A DNA stretch of 8,646 nt from Eubacteriales Family XIII. Incertae Sedis bacterium (GTDB lineage Bacteria > Bacillota_A > Clostridia > Peptostreptococcales > Anaerovoracaceae). Numbering within the stretch: position 1 is the stretch's first letter; each line of letters begins with the position of its first letter. Below, piece by piece: positions 1 through 6,011 of this stretch. Position numbers and translations under genes: made by a program. The notes under the pieces were generated by a model. That model was not told the origin of the DNA, made no database searches, and worked only from the letters and a program-made list of their open reading frames with translations. The stretch is from NCBI GenBank assembly GCA_031280075.1, contig JAITHG010000312.1, forward strand, positions 1 to 8,646, read 5' to 3'.

Positions 1-1
1 A

Positions 2-580
2 GACCTGCACTGGGATCAGAGCCGCATCGGCAAGGTGGCGCGGCATCTGGCAGCGAATATGGGGCGTGCGGTCGGCAAGGGGGACGATGATGGCGGTGCG
101 GCGATGGACATTGGGCACAGGGGTGACTTCCGCGGTGCCTATGCCGGACAGATCGCCCTGCCGATCAAGGCCGATGCCCTGCGCTATGTCAGCACACCCG
201 CCATCTCCGTCTGCGAGGTTCGCATGTTGGCGGAGACGGGGGCGGGCAGTGCGATGAACCCGGCGGCTATGTACGACTGGAACGCATTTGCCGGGGTCGA
301 TCCATACAGCTTCTTCCTCGGCGGCCCGCAGCCGCTCATCGAGATCACAAACCCAGCCGCACCGGAAGGGGAGCTGTATCTCTTCCGCGATTCCTTCGCC
401 TCCTCGCTCGCCCCGCTGCTCTGCACTTATTATAGGAAGACCACACTGATCGACCTTCGCTACATCAGCTCCGAAATCCTGCCAGACTACATCCGGCCAG
501 GCTCCGGTGCACAGATCCTCTTCCTGTACAATCCCAAGGTTCTCAACCAGCCCGCAACCCTGCGCGCACCATCCAACTGA
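2..580 (+). CDS. DHHW/AlgX-like SGNH-type protein, C-terminal part (5' end cut by window)
   Basis: The reading frame is open from base 2 and ends at TGA 578-580, so the start lies outside the window. The first visible residues are DLHWD, matching the Asp-x-His-Trp signature of DHHW and AlgX/AlgJ-like proteins. About 125 residues later comes LFRDSF (Ser codon 392-394) followed by a YYRKTTLIDLRY segment, which is the usual arrangement of the C-terminal half of this family. Family knowledge: such periplasmic or membrane-anchored SGNH-like proteins often work with MBOAT acyltransferases in O-acetylating exported polysaccharides, although many DHHW proteins have no proven activity. The position just upstream of a glycan operon fits that role, but the partner acyltransferase is not visible. 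A GTG at 35 could be mistaken for a start, but the conserved DLHW motif lies upstream of it. The family call is fairly secure; the biochemical role is inferred. Confidence 0.72.
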   Translation, partial: DLHWDQSRIGKVARHLAANMGRAVGKGDDDGGAAMDIGHRGDFRGAYAGQIALPIKADALRYVSTPAISVCEVRMLAETGAGSAMNPAAMYDWNAFAGVDPYSFFLGGPQPLIEITNPAAPEGELYLFRDSFASSLAPLLCTYYRKTTLIDLRYISSEILPDYIRPGSGAQILFLYNPKVLNQPATLRAPSN

Positions 581-584
581 GGGA

Positions 585-593
585 TGATATAAT
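585..593 (+). promoter_or_regulatory. Extended -10 promoter candidate for the aminotransferase operon
   Basis: TGATATAAT is an exact extended -10 element (TGN plus consensus TATAAT at 588-593). It lies in the only AT-rich gap of the left half, five bases after the stop of the upstream gene. No good -35 hexamer is visible 16-18 bases upstream (GCGCACC region), as expected for an extended -10 promoter. Initiation near 599-602 would give a leader of about 45 bases before the ATG at 646. It suggests that the four-gene operon can be transcribed independently of the DHHW gene. Confidence 0.5.
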
Positions 594-612
594 AGGTTCA
601 TAGGCTATCCAA

Positions 613-636
613 ACAGAAGTATACACAGAAGTATAA
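613..636 (+). repeat. 12-bp tandem direct repeat in the operon leader
   Basis: ACAGAAGTATAC (613-624) is followed directly by ACAGAAGTATAA (625-636), 11 of 12 bases identical. It sits between the predicted transcription start and the Shine-Dalgarno sequence of the aminotransferase gene. It could be a pair of protein-binding half sites, a leader element or a chance duplication; nothing in the sequence decides between these. Confidence 0.6.
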
Positions 637-637
637 T

Positions 638-642
638 GGAGG
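638..642 (+). promoter_or_regulatory. Shine-Dalgarno with short spacing for the aminotransferase gene
   Basis: GGAGG at 638-642 is only three bases from the ATG at 646, shorter than the usual 5-9. The start is still well supported, because the protein begins MKEIPLSVPNLG, which is the conserved N-terminus of the LegC family. The close spacing may lower the initiation rate. Confidence 0.55.
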
Positions 643-645
643 ATC

Positions 646-1830
646 ATGAAAGAAATCCCCTTGAGCGTCCCCAACCTCGGGGCAGATATTATCGACAATC
701 TGCGCACCTGCGTCGAGAGCGGATGGGTCTCGACCGGCGGTCCCTTTATCACGGAGTTCGAAGAGAAGGTGGCGCGCTACATCGGTGCCACGGATGCCGT
801 CGGTTGCCAGAGCGGCACAGCGGGTCTGCACACGGCGCTTCGCCTGCTCGGCGTGGTGCCTGGCGACCTCGTGCTCGCCCCCACCCTGACCTTCATCGCG
901 GCGGTCAACCCCATCCGATACCAGTTTGCCGATCCCGTGTTCCTGGACTGCGACGACAGTTTTTGCATCGACCCTGACAAGCTCGAACGATACTGTGTGG
1001 AAGAATGCCGCACCGAGACGCGCAACGGCGCGCTCGCCCTTGTCGAAATCGCATCGGGTAGGCAGGTGAAGGCCGTCATCCCCGTCCACGTCTTCGGCTT
1101 CCTCGCCGATATGGAACGCATCACGGACATCGCCGCACGCCATCATCTCAAAGTGCTCGAGGATGCGACAGAAGCGCTCGGCAGTTTCTGGGAGAGCGGG
1201 CGGTGCGCAGGAATGCACGCAGGGCTTGCGGGCGATGCAGGCGTCTTTTCGTTCAACGCGAACAAGATCATCACGACGGGCGGCGGCGGCATGATCGTGT
1301 CGCGCGACGCAGGGTTGCTGGCGCAGGCGCGCTACCTGACGACTACGGCAAAGGACGACGGTCTGTACTTCGCCCACGGCGACGTGGGATACAACTACCG
1401 GATGCTCAATCTACAGGCTGCGCTGGGCGTGAGCCAGATCGATGCCCTCGAAGGATTCATCGAGACAAAACGTCGCAACCTCGCCCTCTACGCAGACCTG
1501 CTAGAGGGCGCACCCGGTCTGCGCCTGCTCCCCCTGCCGGAAGGAATCCGCTCCAACGCTTGGTTTTATTCATTGTACATAGACGATGATGCCGGAACCG
1601 ATGCGGGCGAGCGGCGCGACCGCATCATGCGTGCCCTCATCGCGGAAGGCATCCAGTGCCGGCCGGTCTGGAAGCTCGTGCATACGCAGGCTGCTTACTC
1701 GGACTGCAGAGCCTACGGCATCGAGCAGGCATGTGACTACGAACGGCACATCCTCAACTTGCCCTGCTCCACAAACCTCCCGGAGGAGGATGTCCACCAT
1801 GTCTGCGCACGCATCCGGAAGTGGGCATAG
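646..1830 (+). CDS. LegC/PglE-family PLP-dependent nucleotide-sugar aminotransferase
   Basis: This 394-residue protein belongs to the DegT/DnrJ/EryC1/StrS fold-type I aminotransferases, specifically the LegC-like group. Family role: transfer of an amino group from glutamate to C4 of a UDP-4-keto-6-deoxy-HexNAc, giving the 4-amino sugar used for bacillosamine or legionaminic acid. Seen in the sequence: the N-terminal IPLSVPNLGADII and GWVSTGGPF segments, CQSGTAGLHTAL near residues 54-65 (PLP phosphate binding), Asp173 in LEDATEALGS (contacts the PLP ring nitrogen), and Lys207 in FSFNANKIITTGGGG (Schiff-base lysine, codon 1264-1266). Length is normal for the family. It is the first gene of a packed operon, followed by PglC-like and PglD-like genes, so the bacillosamine branch (PglE/EpsN) is more likely than legionaminic acid. 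The 4,6-dehydratase supplying its substrate is not in the window. The family is secure; the exact sugar is inferred. Confidence 0.9.
   Translation: MKEIPLSVPNLGADIIDNLRTCVESGWVSTGGPFITEFEEKVARYIGATDAVGCQSGTAGLHTALRLLGVVPGDLVLAPTLTFIAAVNPIRYQFADPVFLDCDDSFCIDPDKLERYCVEECRTETRNGALALVEIASGRQVKAVIPVHVFGFLADMERITDIAARHHLKVLEDATEALGSFWESGRCAGMHAGLAGDAGVFSFNANKIITTGGGGMIVSRDAGLLAQARYLTTTAKDDGLYFAHGDVGYNYRMLNLQAALGVSQIDALEGFIETKRRNLALYADLLEGAPGLRLLPLPEGIRSNAWFYSLYIDDDAGTDAGERRDRIMRALIAEGIQCRPVWKLVHTQAAYSDCRAYGIEQACDYERHILNLPCSTNLPEEDVHHVCARIRKWA
1782..1790 (+). promoter_or_regulatory. Strong Shine-Dalgarno-like sequence inside the aminotransferase 3' end
   Basis: GGAGGAGGA ends eight bases before an ATG at 1799 that is in frame with the phosphoglycosyl transferase gene. 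Starting there would add 13 residues and overlap the aminotransferase by 32 bases. The same bases encode PEED in a conserved part of the aminotransferase C-terminus, so the match may be coincidental. It is the main argument for the longer start. Confidence 0.45.
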
Positions 1831-1837
1831 CCGCGGC

Positions 1838-2494
1838 ATGTACAGGCGCTTCTGCAAACCCCTGCTGGACTTCCTGCTGGCGCTGCTCGCGCTGGCTCTC
1901 TTCGGATGGCTTCTTCTGATCCTCGCCTTGCTCGTCGCCGTGAAACTCGGGCACCCCGTGCTCTTTCGCCAGCAGCGTCCCGGCAGAGGCGGGCGCATCT
2001 TCACGCTGTACAAATTTCGTTCCATGACAGACGCGCGGGACACGGACGGCAAGCTGCTCCCTGACGAAGCGCGCCTGACACCCTTTGGGCAAAAACTGCG
2101 CAGCACCTCGCTCGACGAGTTGCCGGAACTGCTGAACATCCTGCGTGGCGACATGAGCTTCATCGGCCCGCGCCCCCTGCTCGTGCAGTACCTGCCGCGC
2201 TATAACGACAAACAGGCGCGCCGCCACGAGCTGCGCCCCGGACTGACGGGGTGGGCGCAGGTGAACGGTCGCAACGCCATCGACTGGAGCCAGAAATTCG
2301 AATACGATGTCTGGTACGTCGACCACGTCAGCGCCGTCCTCGACCTGCGCATCTTCGCGCGGACTGTCCTGTCCGTGCTGCGGCGCGAGGGCATCAGCGC
2401 TGCCGGCGAGGCGACCATGGGCGAGTTCATGGGAAATGAAGCGGGGGAAGCGGATGGAGCGGATGGAGGGGAAGGAGGGGAAGGGACACCATGA
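1838..2494 (+). CDS. pglC: PglC/EpsL-type monotopic phosphoglycosyl transferase (undecaprenyl-phosphate sugar-1-phosphate transferase)
   Basis: Bacterial sugar transferase of the monotopic PGT superfamily, 218 residues from this start. It moves a phospho-sugar from a UDP-sugar to undecaprenyl phosphate at the inner face of the cytoplasmic membrane, the first committed step of a lipid-linked glycan. Seen: MYRRF followed by a hydrophobic re-entrant helix (residues 9-36), FTLYKFRSMTD (55-65), the catalytic Asp93-Glu94 pair in SLDELPELLNILRG, GDMSFIGPRPLL, and LTGWAQVNGRNAIDW. As I recall Campylobacter jejuni PglC, its catalytic pair is also Asp93-Glu94 and its N-terminus is alike, which favours ATG 1838. 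Translation from ATG 1799 behind a strong ribosome site remains possible (231 residues). The last 20 or so residues are a Gly/Asp/Glu-rich tail beyond the usual family end, encoded by tandem repeats. It starts 7 bases after the aminotransferase stop and overlaps the next gene by ATGA, so translation is probably coupled. Substrate UDP-diNAcBac is inferred from the neighbours. Confidence 0.9.
   Translation: MYRRFCKPLLDFLLALLALALFGWLLLILALLVAVKLGHPVLFRQQRPGRGGRIFTLYKFRSMTDARDTDGKLLPDEARLTPFGQKLRSTSLDELPELLNILRGDMSFIGPRPLLVQYLPRYNDKQARRHELRPGLTGWAQVNGRNAIDWSQKFEYDVWYVDHVSAVLDLRIFARTVLSVLRREGISAAGEATMGEFMGNEAGEADGADGGEGGEGTP
2450..2485 (+). repeat. Two in-frame 9-bp tandem duplications at the 3' end of the pglC-like gene
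   Basis: GCGGATGGA occurs twice in tandem (2450-2458 and 2459-2467), followed by GGGGAAGGA and GGGGAAGGG (2468-2476 and 2477-2485). All units are in frame and encode ADG-ADG-GEG-GEG, a tail outside the conserved PGT domain. The tract is almost all purine and includes several Shine-Dalgarno-like stretches just before the next ATG at 2491, so a change in copy number would keep the frame but alter the tail and the ribosome site. Confidence 0.8.
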
Positions 2495-3135
2495 AAGAAC
2501 TGTACATCATCGGAGCCGGCGACTTTGGGCGGGAGACGGCCGACACTGTCCACGAGATCAACGAGGCAGCCCCTTCGTTCCGGATCGCAGGCTTCATCGA
2601 CGACGACGAGCGGATGCATGGACAGTGCATCAACGGCATCGAGGTCGTCGGTGGCTCTGAATCCCTGTTTGCGATTGCCGAGCGCAGCGACACGCGCCCT
2701 TGCGCCGTCATCACCATCGCAAATCCGCGCATCAAAAGAAAGGTCGCAGAAGAGTTTGATGGCATCGTCGAGTGGGTCAACATCATCCACCCCAAGGCCA
2801 TCATAAAGCGGAGCGCCGTCGTCGGATGCGGCAACATCATCCAGCACTTCTCCTCCGTCAATTCGAATGCCTTCGTCGGCGACCACTGCCTCATCAACAG
2901 CAACTGCGTCGTCGGGCACGATGTGCGCTTTGGCGATTGTTCCTCCATGATGCACTTCGCCGGCATCATGGGCGACTGCATCGTCGAAAACGGTGTCTTC
3001 ATCGGTGCGAACGCAGTCACCGTGCCCCGCATCCGGATCGGCGCGGGTGCCGTCGTCGGTGCGGGTGCCGTCGTCCTGAAGGACGTGGAAGAAGGCGCGA
3101 CCGTAGTGGGCAACCCCGCCAGGCGTGTCAAGTGA
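2491..3135 (+). CDS. pglD: PglD/EpsM/NeuD-family sugar N- or O-acetyltransferase
   Basis: 214-residue left-handed beta-helix acetyltransferase. The N-terminal part is a small Rossmann-like UDP-sugar domain with GAGDFGRE (residues 8-15) and AGFIDDDE (33-40). From about residue 100 the protein consists of hexapeptide repeats ending in the typical VVGNPARRV. Family role: acetyl-CoA-dependent acetylation of the C4 amino group of UDP-4-amino-6-deoxy-HexNAc, giving UDP-N,N'-diacetylbacillosamine; NeuD relatives O-acetylate sialic acids. The catalytic-base His is present (His143 in VVGHDVRFGD, followed by Asp144). The second conserved His, nine residues further on in PglD, aligns with Ser152, and a His appears at 155 instead. 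The gene begins in a 4-base ATGA overlap with the upstream gene and ends one base before the next start. Being next to the aminotransferase and PGT genes favours N-acetylation of a 4-amino sugar. The gene symbol is by analogy. Confidence 0.87.
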   Translation: MKELYIIGAGDFGRETADTVHEINEAAPSFRIAGFIDDDERMHGQCINGIEVVGGSESLFAIAERSDTRPCAVITIANPRIKRKVAEEFDGIVEWVNIIHPKAIIKRSAVVGCGNIIQHFSSVNSNAFVGDHCLINSNCVVGHDVRFGDCSSMMHFAGIMGDCIVENGVFIGANAVTVPRIRIGAGAVVGAGAVVLKDVEEGATVVGNPARRVK

Positions 3136-3136
3136 C

Positions 3137-4333
3137 ATGGCTGACAATCGTGCCCAGAAAAAGGTTCTTTTCACCGCAACCGTGGACAGGCACATCCTCG
3201 CCTTCCATGTCCCCTACCTGAAGTGGTTTTCGGAGCAGGGATGGGAGACGCATGTGGCATCCTGCCCGGAAGGCTCTGCCAGGACAGGCGAGCCGGATGC
3301 GGCTCCTGCTGACGGGCGGGATCGCGGCGCGGGCATCCTGCCCTACTGTGCGCACAAATACGACATCGACATCCGTCGCAGCCCCTTCGACCGGGCAAAC
3401 ATGCGCGCATACGACCAAATCAAGACCATCCTGCGCGAGAACCGTTTCGATATCATCCACTGCCATACGCCGATGGGCGGCGCGCTGACACGCCTCGCCG
3501 CACGCAGATGCCGGCGGCAGGGCACAAAGGTGCTCTACACGGCGCACGGCTTCCACTTCTACGCGGGAGGGCCACGCAGGAGCTGGCTCCTCTATTATCC
3601 TGCAGAGCGCATCCTCTCCGGCATGACGGACTGCATCATCACGATCAACGGAGCGGATCAGGAGATCGCCAGCAAACGGTTCCGCGCCGGGAAGACCGTG
3701 CTTTCGAAGGGCGTAGGCTACGACGAGCGTCGTTTTTTCCCGCACGACGAGGGTGACAGAGCGAGGCTTCGGGATGCGCTTGGCTTTGACCAGAAGAGCC
3801 TCCTGCTCGTATACGTCGCGGAACTCAACCCGGACAAAAACCAGACCGTCCTCATCGACATGATGAAGTTGCTGAAAGACCGGGCGGCAGACCGGGATAT
3901 TCGGCTGCTGCTCGTCGGCGGCGATGCCACCGAGGGGCGGTTTGGGGACTACAGCGAGCAGACAGGCGTATCGGATCGCGTCCATTTTCTCGGACAGCGG
4001 ACGGACGTGGACAGGATCATCCCGATGTGCGACATCACAGTGGCATCGAGCCTCCGCGAAGGGCTGGGGATCAATGTTTTGGAGTCCATGGCATGCGGAA
4101 TCCCCGTCATAGCATCCACCGCAAACGGTCACAAGGAGCTGATCCGAAACGGCCGGAACGGTCTGCTCGTGAACGGAAAAGACGCAGAGGCATTCGCATC
4201 CTCCGTCCTGCAACTGGCAGCAGACCGAAACCTGCGCTTCTCCCTAGCCGCAGGGGGCGTGGTATCCGCGCGTGCCTACACGACCGAAAAAGCAGCCCGT
4301 GTGCTGGAGTCTGTTTACCGAGAGTATATGTAA
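3137..4333 (+). CDS. EpsD-like glycosyltransferase family 4
   Basis: 398-residue GT-B fold glycosyltransferase. The N-terminal acceptor domain carries KKVLFTATVDRHILAFH, FDIIHCHTPMGGALTRLAA and YTAHGFHFYAGG. The C-terminal donor domain carries LLLVGGDATEG and the E-x7-E motif, REGLGINVLESMACGIPV (Glu308 and Glu316). This pattern resembles EpsD-type enzymes of exopolysaccharide operons. The likely role is adding the second sugar to the undecaprenyl-linked first sugar at the cytoplasmic face; donor and acceptor cannot be read from the sequence. Start: ATG 3137, one base after the upstream stop; an in-frame GTG at 3125 would add four residues and overlap that gene. Neither has a strong ribosome site, so translational coupling is likely. 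Odd point: between VAS (about residues 40-42) and LPYC (68-71) is a Gly/Arg/Asp-rich stretch some 20 residues longer than I would expect in this family, bounded by a 12-bp direct repeat. Last gene of the plus-strand block. Confidence 0.88.
   Translation: MADNRAQKKVLFTATVDRHILAFHVPYLKWFSEQGWETHVASCPEGSARTGEPDAAPADGRDRGAGILPYCAHKYDIDIRRSPFDRANMRAYDQIKTILRENRFDIIHCHTPMGGALTRLAARRCRRQGTKVLYTAHGFHFYAGGPRRSWLLYYPAERILSGMTDCIITINGADQEIASKRFRAGKTVLSKGVGYDERRFFPHDEGDRARLRDALGFDQKSLLLVYVAELNPDKNQTVLIDMMKLLKDRAADRDIRLLLVGGDATEGRFGDYSEQTGVSDRVHFLGQRTDVDRIIPMCDITVASSLREGLGINVLESMACGIPVIASTANGHKELIRNGRNGLLVNGKDAEAFASSVLQLAADRNLRFSLAAGGVVSARAYTTEKAARVLESVYREYM
3256..3343 (+). repeat. 12-bp direct repeats flanking an extra segment in the GT4 gene
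   Basis: GGCATCCTGCCC occurs at 3256-3267 and again at 3332-3343. Between the copies is a GC-rich segment with a perfect 6-bp inverted repeat, GAGCCG (3290-3295) and CGGCTC (3300-3305), around a 4-base loop. The repeats lie 76 bases apart, not a multiple of three, so the two copies are read in different frames (VASCP and GILPY). The segment codes for the unusual insert in the glycosyltransferase. It may mark an old small insertion with later frame correction, or be chance. Confidence 0.55.
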
Positions 4334-4356
4334 ACTGCTGTAATAGGCTGGCTGGT

Positions 4357-5391
4357 TCAACCGGGCTCAGACCGCCCCGAGACAAGCGATCGGCGGATGC
4401 CCTTGCGCATGCCGCGAAAGAGCAGGTTCATGAGCTTTGTACCGAAGCGCATCCCGAAGACGGACAGGGCTACCCGCGCAGGCGACACAAAGCGCCCCCG
4501 CGCAGCCCGGATGATGTGCCGGTTTTCCCCGGCAAAACGGAGCAGAGACCTGCTCTTCCGCTTCGGGAGTCCGCCTGCCTGGATCGTGTAGAACAGGAAT
4601 TTCCCGGCGATGTCGTTCAGCAGGAAGTCCCGCCCTGCGTCCGGCGGCGACTTTGCGATGTGTTCATACCAGCGCGCAAAGACACCGAGATTGTCCATGA
4701 GCAGATGCGGCGAGGCGGAGGAGGTCAGCGAGCCTTCGCGCGCCCTGCGGTAGTTGTGCGTCGCGATGCCGCTTGCACAGACCCGCTGTGCACTCATCAT
4801 GACGCGCATGAAAAAGTCGTAGTCCTCACATCCGCGCAGCACGCCGTCGAAGCAGATCCCGCGCTCCACAAGCAGGGCCCGCCGAAAGGCGTGCCGCCAT
4901 GAAAACACGATATAGTTTCCGTTCTTGCGAAACAGAGAGGCGAGCATCCCATTGACTCCGCGCGCATCCCCTTCCGGCTCGCGCGCCTCGACCAGCACAC
5001 GGTTTTCCGCGCTGTAGTAGTCGAAGTAGTCGTTCATGTACAGGTCGCAGTCCGGGCGGCGGGACATCTGCCACACGAGGGCGGCAAGGCAGTTCGGCTC
5101 GAGGAAGTCGTCCGCGTCGAGGAAGAGCACGTACTTGCCCGTCGCGGCGGCAAGCCCTGTATTACGCGCGGCGGCGAGCCCCTTGTCCTGCCCGAAGATT
5201 GCGCTGAATACCGGCTGGGCGGCAGCGTACTCCTTGCAGATGCGCGCCGTCTCGTCCGTGGAGCCGTCGCACAGGATGACCTCGTAGTCCGTGAAAGACT
5301 GTCCCACGATGCTGTCAAGGCAGGTGCTTATATAGCCTTCCACGTTGTACGAAGGCACGATGATGCTGAAGAAAGGGTTGATTCGTTCCAT
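4357..5391 (-). CDS. Glycosyltransferase family 2 (GT-A fold)
   Basis: 344-residue GT2 protein. Visible motifs: FSIIVPSYNVEGYISTCLDS (8-27), ILCDGSTDET (39-48; nucleotide-binding Asp42), GLAAARNTGL (71-80), the metal-binding LDADD (Asp92 and Asp94), and GCEDYDFFMRV with the likely catalytic Glu189-Asp190. After the GT-A domain is a helical, basic C-terminal region (about 250-344) that may sit on the membrane. It has no clear transmembrane helix, unlike processive synthases. Family role: transfer of one sugar from a nucleotide donor to a growing glycan. It starts 16 bases after the gmhA-like gene and is the last gene of the heptose block, so a heptosyl transfer is a reasonable guess; the sequence alone does not show the donor. 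Its 3' end faces the GT4 gene across 23 bases. The ribosome site is weak (GGTAGG, about ten bases from ATG 5391), suggesting coupling to the gene before it. Confidence 0.88.
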   Translation of the reverse strand: MERINPFFSIIVPSYNVEGYISTCLDSIVGQSFTDYEVILCDGSTDETARICKEYAAAQPVFSAIFGQDKGLAAARNTGLAAATGKYVLFLDADDFLEPNCLAALVWQMSRRPDCDLYMNDYFDYYSAENRVLVEAREPEGDARGVNGMLASLFRKNGNYIVFSWRHAFRRALLVERGICFDGVLRGCEDYDFFMRVMMSAQRVCASGIATHNYRRAREGSLTSSASPHLLMDNLGVFARWYEHIAKSPPDAGRDFLLNDIAGKFLFYTIQAGGLPKRKSRSLLRFAGENRHIIRAARGRFVSPARVALSVFGMRFGTKLMNLLFRGMRKGIRRSLVSGRSEPG

Positions 5392-5407
5392 AGTGACAAT
5401 GCCTACC

Positions 5408-5995
5408 CTATTCGGACAGATGCTCGATGCCGCACAGGTGCTTGTACAACACGCTCATCATCAGATGGTCAAAGACCATGTGTATGTCCTCGGCGACCTG
5501 CATGCTTTTCACCGGCGCGTTCAGATGGATGTCGCAGATCTGCCCCAGCTTCCCGCCATCATAGCCAGTCAAGCCGATGACCTGACACCCATGCGCCTTT
5601 GCATATTCCACGGCTAGCAGCACATTGTTTGAATTGCCGCTCCCCGATATCGCGAGCACGATGTCGTTTGGCTCTATCACGCCTTCAAGCTGCATTCGGA
5701 ACACCTCATCGTAACTGACATCGTTGGCGATGGCCATCAGGGTCGCGATATTGTCGTTCAGGCAGTGAAACCGAAACTTCTCTTGCGTGTGGGCTGATAC
5801 CCCCTTGTTGAAGTCGTTCTGGAAGTGGGAGGCGGTCGCAGCGCTGCCCCCGTTGCCGAAAACGTAGACGCGCCCTTTGCACGCACGCGTCTCTACGAGC
5901 AGCGACAAGGCTGCGTCGATGGCGTCAATGTCCAGCCTTGCCAACACTTCACGTTCCAGCTCAATGTATCTGCGGATGTCCTCCGTGTAAGCCAT
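5408..5995 (-). CDS. gmhA: GmhA-like SIS-domain isomerase (probable D-sedoheptulose 7-phosphate isomerase)
   Basis: 195-residue single SIS-domain protein, the usual GmhA size. Family role: converts D-sedoheptulose 7-phosphate to D-glycero-D-manno-heptose 7-phosphate, the first step of heptose nucleotide synthesis, in the cytoplasm. Seen: VYVFGNGGSAATASHFQNDF (residues 43-62), the SIS phosphate-binding loop AISGSGNSNN (115-124), and GLTGYDGGKLGQICD. His57 matches the first active-site His of E. coli GmhA. The catalytic Glu four residues later is Asp61 here, and near the C-terminus AEDIHMVFDH has His172 where E. coli has Gln172. The start is ATG 5995: GGAGGG at 6003-6008 lies seven bases upstream. 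ATG 5998, immediately before it, is possible but closer (4 bases). A much longer frame reaching 6226 only overlaps the upstream gene. The heptose kinase, phosphatase and nucleotidyltransferase in the same operon support the role, though the substitutions leave room for a related phosphosugar. Confidence 0.85.
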   Translation of the reverse strand: MAYTEDIRRYIELEREVLARLDIDAIDAALSLLVETRACKGRVYVFGNGGSAATASHFQNDFNKGVSAHTQEKFRFHCLNDNIATLMAIANDVSYDEVFRMQLEGVIEPNDIVLAISGSGNSNNVLLAVEYAKAHGCQVIGLTGYDGGKLGQICDIHLNAPVKSMQVAEDIHMVFDHLMMSVLYKHLCGIEHLSE

Positions 5996-6002
5996 CATCC
6001 AA

Positions 6003-6008
6003 CCCTCC
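6003..6008 (-). promoter_or_regulatory. Ribosome binding site deciding the gmhA-like start
   Basis: GGAGGG (read on the minus strand, 6008 to 6003) is seven bases from ATG 5995 and four from ATG 5998. It lies in the 16-base gap just after the stop of the upstream gene (6012), and supports the short 195-residue protein over the longer overlapping frame. Confidence 0.65.
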
Positions 6009-6011
6009 GTC

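Noticed and set aside
632..637. Second TATAAT just before the aminotransferase start
   Set aside because: A -10 box here would start transcription at or past the start codon and lose the Shine-Dalgarno; it is a by-product of the tandem repeat.
598..1377. 259-codon minus-strand frame opposite the aminotransferase
   Set aside because: It mirrors a conserved PLP enzyme gene, has Asp/Ala/Arg-rich shadow composition and no family features.
1586..1837. Start of the phosphoglycosyl transferase as far upstream as 1586
   Set aside because: The extra residues are a shadow translation of the aminotransferase; PGT homology begins at the ATG at 1838.
2200..4213. Long open frames on the minus strand opposite the acetyltransferase and GT4 genes (2200-3195, 3128-4213)
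   Set aside because: They lie wholly opposite well-supported genes, show no recognisable family motifs, and are typical of antisense frames in GC-rich coding DNA.
4313..4335. Inverted repeat GTTTAC/GTAAAC as an intrinsic terminator
   Set aside because: The stem is only six AT-rich pairs with an 11-base loop and no T-run on either strand.
4027..4902. 291-codon plus-strand frame spanning the convergent junction
   Set aside because: It overlaps the GT4 3' end in another frame and the antisense of GT2; the translation is low-complexity Arg/Pro-rich without motifs.
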